A stretch of DNA of 64,000 nucleotides from Paludibacter sp. (lineage in GTDB: Bacteria; Bacteroidota; Bacteroidia; Bacteroidales; Paludibacteraceae), in contig JAFLKK010000004.1 in the NCBI GenBank assembly GCA_019163375.1, positions 310,001-374,000 of the forward strand, given 5' to 3'. Positions 16,784-24,669 of the stretch are shown here, piece after piece; the first letter of the stretch is position 1, and each line of letters starts with the position of its first letter. A program made the position numbers and the translations under genes. A model generated the notes under the pieces. It searched no databases. It was not told the DNA's origin and worked only from the letters and a program-made list of their open reading frames with translations.

Positions 16784-17033
16784 ATTGTTCCATTGTTCCA
16801 AAACTGTTCCACGTTGAAAAGCTCGTAGACTGGCTCTGGTAAAGGATTTGCAGCGTTGTTCCAAAATTCCACTTTTTTTCAACAAGTTTGTAACACGCAC
16901 CCAGTATATACCTTATTATTTCTTTAAAAAAAATGGAACAAATGGAATATAGGGCTAAAAGCGGCTACAGTAAAGGATTTTGGTGTTCCAAAACCACGCT
17001 TGATTTTTGGAATATTTTTGGAATTTACGGAAC
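16784..17033. other. Iteron cluster, candidate replication origin
   Basis: TGTTCCA occurs at 16786, 16794, 16805, 16857 and 16984, with an inverse TGGAACA at 16934; looser TTCCA/TGGAA copies lie at 16867, 16943, 17008 and 17019, and a CGGAAC at 17028. The first two repeats are in tandem with an 8-base period. Between the clusters is a run from 16895 to 16935 that is mostly A and T. The array sits directly at the 3' end of the helicase gene, as in phage-satellite origins. Confidence 0.65.
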
Positions 17034-18161
17034 GTCGTTTTTTTCGTCTAAAAAGAAATTAAATGGTCGGCTCTGTTTTTCTACTCCGTGATAATTTATG
17101 TATCTGCGTTTTACTGGTTTTGGCAATTTTAATTCCTCAACTAAAACATTAGTAATTTCCGAGATTGAATACTTTCGGTTAAAAATCTCAACAAAATCAC
17201 TTGCGGTTGCTCCCATTGTCTTAACTTCGTCGTCTTCCATTTTATTTTGAACATAAATTAGAATATCTTTAGCTAATTTTGATTTTGAATGTTCAATGCA
17301 ATTTTCTAACGCGTCTGTTTTTAGTTGCTCTTGACTAAACCATTGTCTGCTTTGTGATACTGGAACCGACATTGTGCGCCGTTTTATCCAATATAAGAAA
17401 GCCGGAATTTCTTTTTCAATATCACTAAGGAAATTAGGGTTAAACTCTTTTAACTTGGGTACTTTAATTATCCAAAACCTAATATCAGACTTTTCAATGT
17501 GTGCGAAATCCTTTTCTCTATTGCTGCAAAGGGTAAATTTTCCAAAGAAAGGCATCAATTTATGTTCAGAGTGCATTTTTCTTAATAAAATAGTCTTTGC
17601 AGTACTATCTTGCTTTATACGCTGCTTAATAAAGTTCTCGTCAATTGAACTTTCATCTATTCCGATAACCAATTTCGAAGCGTACACCGCGTTGAATGGT
17701 TGTATGTACTCTGACATTTTAGAGATTACTGCATTTGATCCAAACAACACCTTGTCAAAATCAAGTAAGCTAGTCTTACCTGTCCCCTGAAGCTCTGAAA
17801 CCAATACCAGTATAGGCTGTATCTGTGTTGGCTGCTGTAGAAGCAATTGGTAGCGGTCGTAGCCTATATCAACTTGGTGTTGGAATATGTGCTTAAACAT
17901 CTTTTCAATTGTCGGGAAATTGCCGTTGCATTCCTTGTGTTGTAATGGGTTCGAGAGATTGTAGAAGTTATTTACTCGTAATCTATAGTTTTCAAAGTCA
18001 TGCTCCACTGTGAAGCCGTAGTACTGTTCTATAGATTTGATATTTACTCCATCATCTTTAATCTCACGTTTATCCCTTTTAATTAACTCTCCGTTTACCA
18101 TTTGGTAATAAACGTCCCCGATACGAGCAAAAGTTGTAATGTCTGTTGATAAGTGTGACAT
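17025..18161 (-). CDS. SF3-like replicative helicase (DUF5906 type)
   Basis: 378 residues. Walker A GTGKTS is at 126-131 (VSELQGTGKTSLLDF), Walker B ending IDE is at 168-170, a sensor asparagine (LCSNREKDF) is near 214 and an arginine-finger candidate (DIRFW) near 228. This set fits the SF3/P4-type helicases annotated as primase-helicases. An archaeo-eukaryotic primase domain is absent: the N-terminal 100 residues are short and without its DxD motif. It probably opens the adjacent iteron origin. Confidence 0.85.
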   Translation of the reverse strand: MSHLSTDITTFARIGDVYYQMVNGELIKRDKREIKDDGVNIKSIEQYYGFTVEHDFENYRLRVNNFYNLSNPLQHKECNGNFPTIEKMFKHIFQHQVDIGYDRYQLLLQQPTQIQPILVLVSELQGTGKTSLLDFDKVLFGSNAVISKMSEYIQPFNAVYASKLVIGIDESSIDENFIKQRIKQDSTAKTILLRKMHSEHKLMPFFGKFTLCSNREKDFAHIEKSDIRFWIIKVPKLKEFNPNFLSDIEKEIPAFLYWIKRRTMSVPVSQSRQWFSQEQLKTDALENCIEHSKSKLAKDILIYVQNKMEDDEVKTMGATASDFVEIFNRKYSISEITNVLVEELKLPKPVKRRYINYHGVEKQSRPFNFFLDEKNDVP

Positions 18162-18198
18162 AGGTTAAATATTTGTGTGTTAAATAAACGTTAACTTG

Positions 18199-18255
18199 TA
18201 GGAATATCCAATAAAAGTATTATCTTTGTATCGTGGTAAAAATATGCTATTCCTA
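18199..18255. promoter_or_regulatory. Inverted repeat between the HTH and helicase genes
   Basis: TAGGAATA (18199-18206) and TATTCCTA (18248-18255) are perfect inverse copies 41 bases apart, around a TATCTTTG -7-like word on the plus strand (18221-18228). No plus-strand gene follows, so an operator or antisense promoter is possible. Confidence 0.4.
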
Positions 18256-18271
18256 TAAATGTAAATAAAAG

Positions 18272-18565
18272 TTAATTCTTTAAGGCTTCTTCTATTTCTG
18301 AGTCGTACCCGAATAGCTTGCAGCCAGTGTAATAAACAGGGATGCGTTTTTCATTTATCATTCTTTGAGCCGTTCCAGTTGATATGTGGAGATATTTTGC
18401 AATCCCTCTTACTCCCTCGACTCTCTTCTTTTCAACTCTTTGCTCTGTCTCCGGTGGTTTGATAAGAGCTAATTTTTCTGCTACTTTCTCTGAAATTAAC
18501 TCGACCAAATAATTTAGTATTGAGTCGAAATTGGCATTTTGTGGTACTGGCGCTGTCTGTGTCAT
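18272..18565 (-). CDS. Helix-turn-helix protein (excisionase/DUF3853 type)
   Basis: 97 residues. The C-terminal half has GIAKYLHISTGTAQRMINEKRIPVYYTG, a winged HTH_17-like fold in which a helix-turn-helix is followed by a short wing and DSEIEEAL. The N-terminal half is a helical region. Such proteins act as excisionases or early regulators in Bacteroidota elements. It lies 26 bases after the 67-residue HTH gene. Confidence 0.72.
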   Translation of the reverse strand: MTQTAPVPQNANFDSILNYLVELISEKVAEKLALIKPPETEQRVEKKRVEGVRGIAKYLHISTGTAQRMINEKRIPVYYTGCKLFGYDSEIEEALKN

Positions 18566-18591
18566 GGTTTTGAGTTTTTTTTGTGTCGTAA

Positions 18592-18795
18592 TTAGCCCTG
18601 TCTTGCCACAATTCCCAATCTTTCTCTAACTAGTGCGACATCGAATACGATGGTCTTTCCTGACTGCATGTAAGTTCCCTCTAGCTTGTCTTTTTTGATG
18701 GTGTGTGCGGTAGGGTGGCTGCACTTTAGTAATTCTGCCAAGCCTTGCAATCCGTAGACGTACTTTGTTTGGTCTTTTTCTGTTTGTTCTTTCAT
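18592..18795 (-). CDS. Small DUF3853-like HTH protein
   Basis: 67 residues. GLAELLKCSHPTAHTIKKDKLEG is a helix-turn-helix, followed by the wing TYMQSGKTIVFDVALVRERL. It is a family often found next to integrase in Bacteroidota elements, and may direct excision or repress the element. It is the first gene after a good promoter (18824-18854). Confidence 0.72.
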   Translation of the reverse strand: MKEQTEKDQTKYVYGLQGLAELLKCSHPTAHTIKKDKLEGTYMQSGKTIVFDVALVRERLGIVARQG

Positions 18796-18823
18796 AAATT
18801 ATACATCTTTTATGTTTCTTTTA

Positions 18824-18854
18824 CAAAGGTACGAAAAAAAATCGACTCTCGCAA
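18824..18854 (-). promoter_or_regulatory. Promoter and repeats upstream of the HTH/helicase genes
   Basis: On the minus strand TTG (18854-18852) and TACCTTTG (18831-18824), 20 bases apart, form a good Bacteroidota promoter. Just upstream the word CGTAAAAAA repeats near 18866 and 18883, with related CGAAAAAAA at 18832, which may be operator sites. Confidence 0.65.
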
Positions 18855-18915
18855 GTTTTTTCGTAAAAAACCGTAATAAATCGTAAAAAATAGCCAAAAC
18901 TGTGCTAGTGTATCA

Positions 18916-18944
18916 TAAAAAATGCCAAACTCATAAAGTTTGGC
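18916..18944 (-). terminator. Terminator of the integrase gene
   Basis: GCCAAACT (18924-18931) and AGTTTGGC (18937-18944) form an 8-bp stem. On the minus strand a run of T (complement of 18917-18922) follows, 35 bases after the integrase stop. Confidence 0.8.
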
Positions 18945-18978
18945 ACGATTTTATTGAAAAGATTTTTGTCTTCTTGCA

Positions 18979-20292
18979 CTACTCCAATAACATCTTATTA
19001 AACGTCATTCGTTTTTCTGGTGGAAATAAGGAAATGTATCCGCCAGTAACGTTTTTTACTGTATGTCCCATTGCCTGAGAAATATATTTTTCAGAAACTC
19101 CCGCATGGGTTAGATTCGTGGCGTATGAATGTCGGGCGTATGTCATAGTTATGTTAACGGGTAGTTTTAGTAATTTGCAAACAACCTCTAGCCTGTCTGC
19201 AATATTAGAATTTTTCTGTGAGATTATCTTTTTGATTTTGGTTTCGTTAGTCTCGCCATCTAAAATGGACGGAAAGATTAAAGCTCCTTCTTTTGGTTTC
19301 GTTCCATACTTATTTAAAATCTTTTTCAGTTCGGGGATAAGTGGTATTACAACCTCAATGTCTTCATCGGTGGTGGCCGCTGTCTTCTTTCGGATAAATT
19401 GCAGTTCGGTTTCTTTACTTTGAAAATAATGCTTGTTGTATCTTAGTAAAGCCATATCGGCAAGGTTTAATCCATTGCCAAGGTAGCTAAACATCCAATA
19501 GTTGATTGCTTCAAATTTGGCATCTTTTGTTTGTGTGTTCCATTTGCTTGGTGCTTTGAAGTTCATTATTTGTTTGATAGTTGCAATGTTGATAAAGTCA
19601 TTGCTTCTACTTCTTCCTTTCTGGATTGTTATTTTGTTCTCTTTTTTCATTCCGAATGGATATTGAGATTGTTTTAAATATCCCTTTCTTATACATTCGT
19701 TTATTGCTACCCTACAAGCTCTCATGTACATTCCAGAAGTGGTGTTGCTTACGTTCATTTTCTCTCCCCACTTTTCAATCAGTTCTACACCTATACGATT
19801 AAATGAAATATTGCTCCCGATGTATTTTGTAAATGAATTGTAGGCATCGTTATAAGAGTTGGCAGTTCCGATTCTCTTTTCTGATCGTCTACTTTCGATA
19901 ATATTAAGCCATACATCGCTAAAATTAGTTTCGCTTCGTCCTGTCAAAACAGCTTTTAGATTCTCCATTGTAAAGTCATCCTTATTTAATAGAATGGTTG
20001 CTGCATCTTTTACTTTATTGAATACAATAATTTGCTGCTCCTTGTCATTGTATAGAGAGCCTAGTTTTTGAATGCCCCGCCCTGTTGCTTTGACTAAGTC
20101 TTGCCATTGGCTTAGAGTGCATTTGTATCCAGTGCGATGATAGTAGGTTGTGCGGTTGCAATTGACGCGAACAGCAACAGGCAATAACTCTTCTTTGCGT
20201 CTGGTGTCGAGGGTTAACGATAGGTAAACATTTTCAAGCTTTACCGATTCAATTGAGATGATTTTTTCTGCTGTTGCTTTACTGTCTTTCAT
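18979..20292 (-). CDS. Tyrosine recombinase (integrase) of the element
   Basis: 437 residues in the Bacteroidota layout: an arm-binding domain (RRKEELLPVAVRVNCN, YHRTGYKC), a SAM-like core-binding domain (about 130-220) and a C-terminal catalytic domain. The ARHSYATNLTHAG box, AMGHTVKNVTGGYISLFP and the tyrosine nucleophile in GGYIS are clear. The first catalytic Arg position reads YLGNGLNLADMALLRYNK, as in related recombinases that lack a standard Arg there. It sits 160 bases from the right attachment site and most likely recombines the 47-bp core. Confidence 0.92.
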   Translation of the reverse strand: MKDSKATAEKIISIESVKLENVYLSLTLDTRRKEELLPVAVRVNCNRTTYYHRTGYKCTLSQWQDLVKATGRGIQKLGSLYNDKEQQIIVFNKVKDAATILLNKDDFTMENLKAVLTGRSETNFSDVWLNIIESRRSEKRIGTANSYNDAYNSFTKYIGSNISFNRIGVELIEKWGEKMNVSNTTSGMYMRACRVAINECIRKGYLKQSQYPFGMKKENKITIQKGRSRSNDFINIATIKQIMNFKAPSKWNTQTKDAKFEAINYWMFSYLGNGLNLADMALLRYNKHYFQSKETELQFIRKKTAATTDEDIEVVIPLIPELKKILNKYGTKPKEGALIFPSILDGETNETKIKKIISQKNSNIADRLEVVCKLLKLPVNITMTYARHSYATNLTHAGVSEKYISQAMGHTVKNVTGGYISLFPPEKRMTFNKMLLE

Positions 20293-20454
20293 GGTGCTTA
20301 TTATTATGTTGCGAAATCACTGCGAAATCACGATTTTAGAACAGCACAAAACTACATAAAACAATTTATATGTGCAAGTAATTGAAAATAAAACTTTTGA
20401 ATAAATTATTGATACCAAATAAAACTTAAAAAATACCAGATAAAACAGTTCTGT

Positions 20455-20501
20455 CTGACTCATAATCAGGGGGTCACTGGTTCAAGCCCAGTTGGGCCCA
20501 C
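20455..20501 (+). repeat. Right attachment site (47-bp core)
   Basis: The original 3' end of the tRNA, identical to 8475-8521. It lacks the 5' half of the tRNA, so it is not a gene. The base before it (T) and after it (C) differ from the left copy. Confidence 0.95.
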
Positions 20502-20513
20502 CCTTGAAAAGTC

Positions 20514-20549
20514 AAAAGGCTTCACAGAAATGTGAAGCCTTTTATTTTT
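20514..20549 (+). terminator. Original terminator of the tRNA gene
   Basis: AAAAGGCTTCACA (20514-20526) and TGTGAAGCCTTTT (20531-20543) form a perfect 13-bp stem with a 4-base loop and a T-rich tail. Confidence 0.9.
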
Positions 20550-20735
20550 AATATGGTTGGTTGTTATATCATTTTCAGCACTAAATTGAATAAATTCTAC
20601 ATTGGAGCAACTCAGGAAGATGTTTCTTTGAGAGATATTTACATTGATCCCTTATTCAGAGCGCGACTTGAAGTTGCACTCTGAATATTTTTACTCCACC
20701 TACTTTTTACATTGATCCATTTTTTTTTGAGGGGG

Positions 20736-20765
20736 AAGCAGAGCCATTCGGCTCTGCTTTTTCTT
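20736..20765 (+). terminator. Terminator-like hairpin
   Basis: AAGCAGAGCC (20736-20745) and GGCTCTGCTT (20750-20759) form a perfect 10-bp stem with a 4-base loop, followed by TTTCTTT. No plus-strand gene ends just before it. Confidence 0.65.
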
Positions 20766-20772
20766 TAGTTAT

Positions 20773-20799
20773 TCGTACCCATGCACCGACTAAGGTTGT
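20773..20799 (+). repeat. 27-bp repeat, copy 1
   Basis: Matches 38486-38512 at 26 of 27 bases (one C/T difference); the core is ATGCACCGACTAAGGTTGT. Flanking sequences do not match. The two copies lie at either side of the minus-strand sugar locus. Confidence 0.7.
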
Positions 20800-21258
20800 T
20801 TGTATTTAACCTGAAGTAATGTCTAAGGAAGATGTAATATAGTGTTGCTACTTAATAAAAACAATGTGTAACATGATACACAGTACTTTAGGATGTAAAT
20901 GCATTTGACTGCTTTGTTCGGAAAGTATCAAATAGAAATTGTGCTGCCAATTGTAAACCTACAATATGATTTGATTATTTATCAGTTTGTGAATACAATT
21001 CATGAACCTAATTTGTAAATCAACCATTGTGCAAACCTTATTCACTGGCATAAAAAACTATCGAGAGTATCCTGATTTGAAGAAGAAACTTCTGCTGAAA
21101 TGCTACAGAAGAAATGCCATGTCGAGGAGGGAGAGGGAGATTTAATTACATCATCATTTTTACAAAAAACAATAAATAATTGGAATACGGGGATGTGTGT
21201 TTTTCATTCAAAGGATTAACTTTTCCATACAATTCATTGACGTTTAATTGTTATATCT

Positions 21259-21753
21259 TCAATTGTTCATGATTTTTTTTATAGTTATTTTAAACCATTT
21301 CAGTCTTTTCGAAACATGTAAAATGAACAATATAAATAAGATTATTGTCAGTTTGTCGTGTATTTCCAGAAACACCTTCCGAGTTATTTCGTCATTTCCA
21401 GTTAAATCAACCATCCAGGGTATATAGCCAGTAATTGCTACTAAGATAAAAACCGTTGATAATAAAAATACTTGTGTATTTTTTTGAATAAGATTTTTCT
21501 TTATAATTGTTTTAAACCAACTCCAATGTTGGATAAAATGAAAAACCATAAATACAGTCAGTGATAAAATTGAAATCTTATGAATATTCGTCCACCCTGA
21601 ATAATTGAAGTGTAACACCGTTTTGTTGAAATCAATAACTCCATGCTGTCCTATGTGATAACTTAATTGTATAAGAAAGCCAGAATAAACAACAATAAAG
21701 CCTGTAATGAGCAATGCAATATTAATTATGAGTCGGGAATAAGGATTCTTCAT
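21259..21753 (-). CDS. DUF4405-like four-helix membrane protein
   Basis: 164 residues with four transmembrane helices. Histidines near helix ends (YHIGQHG, NIHKISIL, MVFHFIQHW, EIHDKLTIILFILFILHVSKR) are placed like haem ligands of cytochrome-b-type DUF4405 proteins. It follows a ferredoxin gene by 11 bases, so it may pass electrons between the ferredoxin and a membrane acceptor. Haem binding is an inference from residue placement. Confidence 0.72.
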   Translation of the reverse strand: MKNPYSRLIINIALLITGFIVVYSGFLIQLSYHIGQHGVIDFNKTVLHFNYSGWTNIHKISILSLTVFMVFHFIQHWSWFKTIIKKNLIQKNTQVFLLSTVFILVAITGYIPWMVDLTGNDEITRKVFLEIHDKLTIILFILFILHVSKRLKWFKITIKKIMNN

Positions 21754-21764
21754 TTGAGATTTAT

Positions 21765-22004
21765 TTAGTTGTTAGCTGAAACCTTTGATATTGCATTAAA
21801 TTTACAAGTATTCACACATTTCGAACAACCTGTACATTTGTCACTATTGTTGATAAGTGCATGTTTATGCCAAGGCAAATTCACACGTCCAAATACATTG
21901 TTTGAGCATGCTTCGATACATTTCCAACACGCCTCACATTTTCCGGTATCAAGCAGAATATATTTAGTCTTTGCTTGTCTACGGTTATTTCTTCTTGTTT
22001 CCAT
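21765..22004 (-). CDS. 2[4Fe-4S] ferredoxin-type protein
   Basis: 79 residues from the ATG at 22004 (METRRNNRRQ). Two CxxCxxCxxxC clusters are seen: CEACWKCIEAC and CTGCSKCVNTC. An upstream in-frame ATG at 22052 is less likely, because a TATCTTCG -7-like element on the minus strand lies between it and this start. Probably a small electron carrier for the DUF4405 protein next to it. Confidence 0.85.
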   Translation of the reverse strand: METRRNNRRQAKTKYILLDTGKCEACWKCIEACSNNVFGRVNLPWHKHALINNSDKCTGCSKCVNTCKFNAISKVSANN

Positions 22005-22069
22005 AGTTTTTTTGCGAAGATACGGCTGTAAGAATGATTGGGACGATAACAAAAGATAAGAAATGAAAC

Positions 22070-22624
22070 CTATCTTTTATTTCTTATTCTACTCAATGAA
22101 ACCGGTGTTATACCTAAAAATGAGGCTATATAATGTTGCGGAATGCGCTTAATTATTTCAGGTTTATTTTTAATCAAATCGTCGTAACGCTCTTTTGGAG
22201 TGTCTGTTATTCTGGAAAGAAAAAGCTGTGCGTAGTTCCTAAATCGTTGAAAAATAAAGCTCTGAAACCTAGCTTTAAATTCGGGATAGATAGTGAAAAG
22301 TTTTTCAAAGTCATCTTTTCTAACCGAAATAATTATTGAAGGTTCAATACTTTCAATGGAAAACAAACTTGGTTCACCATTCATAAAACTATCAATTGAG
22401 GCTACCGGTTGCCCTTCCATGAAAAATTGAAATGTAATATCTTTCCCGTCTTTATTAAACCACTCGCGCAAACAACCCTTCTTGACAAAATGTACATAAT
22501 TGGCGATTTCACCGGCATTTAGTAATACGGCCTTTGATTCTATTTTTCTTTCTATAAAAATATCACCAAATTTGTCCCAGTTTCCTTTATCTTCTTTTAC
22601 TTTTTCAATTATTTTGTTAATCAT
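22070..22624 (-). CDS. Crp/Fnr-family transcriptional regulator
   Basis: 184 residues. The cyclic-nucleotide-binding barrel spans about 20-130 (NAGEIANYVHFVKKGCLREWF, GQPVASIDSFMNGEPSLFSIE). The C-terminal HTH is IPQHYIASFLGITPVSLSRIRNK. The degenerate phosphate-binding cassette suggests that it may not bind cAMP. It starts upstream of the ferredoxin and DUF4405 genes, with a 65-base gap, and probably controls them. Confidence 0.88.
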   Translation of the reverse strand: MINKIIEKVKEDKGNWDKFGDIFIERKIESKAVLLNAGEIANYVHFVKKGCLREWFNKDGKDITFQFFMEGQPVASIDSFMNGEPSLFSIESIEPSIIISVRKDDFEKLFTIYPEFKARFQSFIFQRFRNYAQLFLSRITDTPKERYDDLIKNKPEIIKRIPQHYIASFLGITPVSLSRIRNKR

Positions 22625-22904
22625 ACTACAGTTTGAATTTAAGATATTATGGATGCAAATATAACTACTTCTCGGATATTATCCCAGCCAAAGTAAGATT
22701 GTTGTGCATGTAACTGCAACCAATAAAAATATTTTTGGATAGTCGATATCGGTAAAAACTAAGAAAGAATGCCTGATTTTGAACTATCAGACACTCTTTT
22801 TGACCTTAAACTAAACTATATTTAAACAACAAGAAACCACTCTATATAAGCCTACAAGTGCAATAACCAAACTATGCTATAAAAATTAGATTTAATACGT
22901 GTGT

Positions 22905-23783
22905 TTAATTTGTAAATTTCTCCAAATAAGGCTTAGTTATTTGCATACAGTAATCCCAAATTATTTTTTCATTTTTTTTGGTATAGAATTTTTCACTCGG
23001 GTTCGTTATTTTCTTATCAGAAAAATATTTTCCTGTAACGTTTTCAACGTCTTTTGAAGTTGCTAAATAAATGGCTGTTTCTGCTCCTTGTTTGGGTTTT
23101 CTTGAAAATGGCCTTGATAATTTGAGTAGAAAATCAATTAAAAAACCTTTTTTTGCATTTTGCCCAAACGCTGTTTTAACCATACCTGGATGTAGCGAAT
23201 TAACAGTTATATGGGCTAGCCCTTTTTCTTTCAATTCGGTAGCCAAATGCTGTGTTACCCAAATCAGGTATAATTTAGATTGTCCATAGGCAGTTCCAAA
23301 TGTATAGTTGTTTTCCAACTGTATATCATTCAAGTTAAGTATTCCGCTCAAAGAGTGTGCTGATGAAGAAACGTTGATAATCCGTGCAGCAGGACTTTTT
23401 ACTAAAACCTCCAATAATAATTGGCTAAGAAGAAACGGCGCAAATAAGTTGAGTGCAAATGTTTTCTCATTACCATCTATTGTTGTTTCTCTCTCTGTGC
23501 CAAACATTGCTCCTGCATTATTTATTAACACGTCCAGTCGTTCATATTTTTTCTTGAGTTCGTTTGCCATTCGTTTTATATCAGCTAGTGAGAAGAAATC
23601 CGCATACACATAATCTATTTTTTGATTACCAGTTTCTGACTTAATCTCTTTGCATGCTGTCTCTGCTAACTCTTTAGTTGGGCCATGTACGATAACGGTA
23701 TTCCCTTGCTTTGCCAAGGTTTTTGCAGTTTCTTTTCCTATACCACCTGAACTTCCTGTGATAAATATTATTTTACGTTCCAT
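22905..23783 (-). CDS. SDR-family oxidoreductase (retinol-dehydrogenase-like)
   Basis: 292 residues, Rossmann fold. GSSGGIG at 10-16 binds NAD(P), NNAG is near 89, Ser and YGQSK form the catalytic Ser-Tyr-Lys set. The length and the SLHPGMVKTAFG segment fit the RDH/WWOX-like branch that reduces small carbonyls. The substrate is unknown. 59 bases separate it from a second SDR gene on the same strand. Confidence 0.88.
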   Translation of the reverse strand: MERKIIFITGSSGGIGKETAKTLAKQGNTVIVHGPTKELAETACKEIKSETGNQKIDYVYADFFSLADIKRMANELKKKYERLDVLINNAGAMFGTERETTIDGNEKTFALNLFAPFLLSQLLLEVLVKSPAARIINVSSSAHSLSGILNLNDIQLENNYTFGTAYGQSKLYLIWVTQHLATELKEKGLAHITVNSLHPGMVKTAFGQNAKKGFLIDFLLKLSRPFSRKPKQGAETAIYLATSKDVENVTGKYFSDKKITNPSEKFYTKKNEKIIWDYCMQITKPYLEKFTN

Positions 23784-23842
23784 ATTGCTATTGTTTATTG
23801 TCAGTATTATCTAACCGTTTATTTCAATTAATCACCGATTTG

Positions 23843-24649
23843 TTATTGCTTTAATGTTATTCTCATCATCTTACTGTTGAAATTTGTCGCAAACCTTGGA
23901 TTCAAGCGGTAGAGTAGATCTAAAAAGCTTGCATCTTTTCCAACGGTTACCCTGAACTTATTCCTCTCCATACTTCTGATAATAATTTTCGCTGCTTTTG
24001 TCGGAGAAAGTGTTAGTAAATCCTGGATAAACGCAACATTGGTTTTGAGGCTGTCAACGCCGGAATTTGCAGTTATATTTGTTGCAATTGCCCCGGGATG
24101 AACTACTGTAACCTTTACGCTTGTGTTTTTAAGTTCAACATAAAGTCCTTCAGTAAGGATTTTTATAGCTGCTTTGGCAGCGCCATAAATAGTTTGTCCG
24201 GGAAAAGAAATAAACCCACCCATACTTGAAATATTCACGATATGTGCTTCGGGGCGTTTCAGCAAAAGTGGAAGGAATGCTTTCGTCATATTCAGCGTAC
24301 CATAAAAATTCACATTCACTATCCTATTTATCTGTTCAATTGGCATGTCGTTAATAGGAATGAATTTCTGAATGATACCTGCATTATTAATTAATCCGTC
24401 AACCGAGCCAAAGTGTTTAATAATTTCTTCAGGCAATGCATCCACTTTTGCTTTATCTGTAATATCTAAAACGTATCCCTGAAAGCGGTCATCACCTACT
24501 CTTGCAATCTTTTGGGTTTCGGCAAGGGCTTCCTGATTAAGATCAACTCCAGCAACATTTGCCTGCTTGCTCAACAACAGCAAACAAAGTTCTCTTCCAA
24601 TACCGTTTCCTGCTCCGGTTACTACTAATACTTTATTTTGGGCTTTCAT
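23843..24649 (-). CDS. SDR-family oxidoreductase
   Basis: 268 residues from the ATG at 24649 (MKAQNKVLVVTGAGNGIG); an in-frame TTG at 24673 is less likely. TGAGNGIG binds the cofactor, NNAGII and YGAAKAAI supply the structural and catalytic residues. Its C-terminus (SMERNKFRVTVGKDASFLDLLYRLNP) is common in SDRs linked to fatty or aromatic carbonyls. It follows the GH3 gene by 20 bases and may be cotranscribed with it. Confidence 0.88.
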   Translation of the reverse strand: MKAQNKVLVVTGAGNGIGRELCLLLLSKQANVAGVDLNQEALAETQKIARVGDDRFQGYVLDITDKAKVDALPEEIIKHFGSVDGLINNAGIIQKFIPINDMPIEQINRIVNVNFYGTLNMTKAFLPLLLKRPEAHIVNISSMGGFISFPGQTIYGAAKAAIKILTEGLYVELKNTSVKVTVVHPGAIATNITANSGVDSLKTNVAFIQDLLTLSPTKAAKIIIRSMERNKFRVTVGKDASFLDLLYRLNPRFATNFNSKMMRITLKQ

Positions 24650-24669
24650 ATATTTATAATTGTATTTTA

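Larger units (their letters stand above)
8475..20501. mobile_element. 12-kb integrative element in a tRNA gene (phage-satellite-like)
   Basis: Perfect 47-bp direct repeats, 8475-8521 and 20455-20501, bound an 11,980-bp insertion. The left copy rebuilds an intact tRNA; the right copy is the displaced original 3' end. Inside are an integrase at the right end, two small DNA-binding proteins, an SF3-like helicase with an iteron cluster beside it, a run of overlapping small genes, and lipoprotein cargo at the left. No capsid, portal, large terminase, relaxase or conjugation gene is seen. The order resembles phage-inducible chromosomal islands, but membership is an inference. Confidence 0.85.
20551..21258. 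other. Non-coding chromosome right of the element
   Basis: No gene seen. It holds a 13-bp direct repeat TTTACATTGATCC (20638-20650 and 20706-20718) around an 8-bp hairpin (ATTCAGAG 20654-20661/CTCTGAAT 20679-20686), a strong terminator-like hairpin at 20736-20759 with T-rich tail, and one copy of the 27-bp repeat (20773-20799). It may be a degraded gene or repeat element. Confidence 0.5.

Noticed and set aside
16718-16900. 60-codon open frame on the minus strand
   Set aside because: It lies across the iteron repeats, which explain its sequence; the product has no protein-like features.
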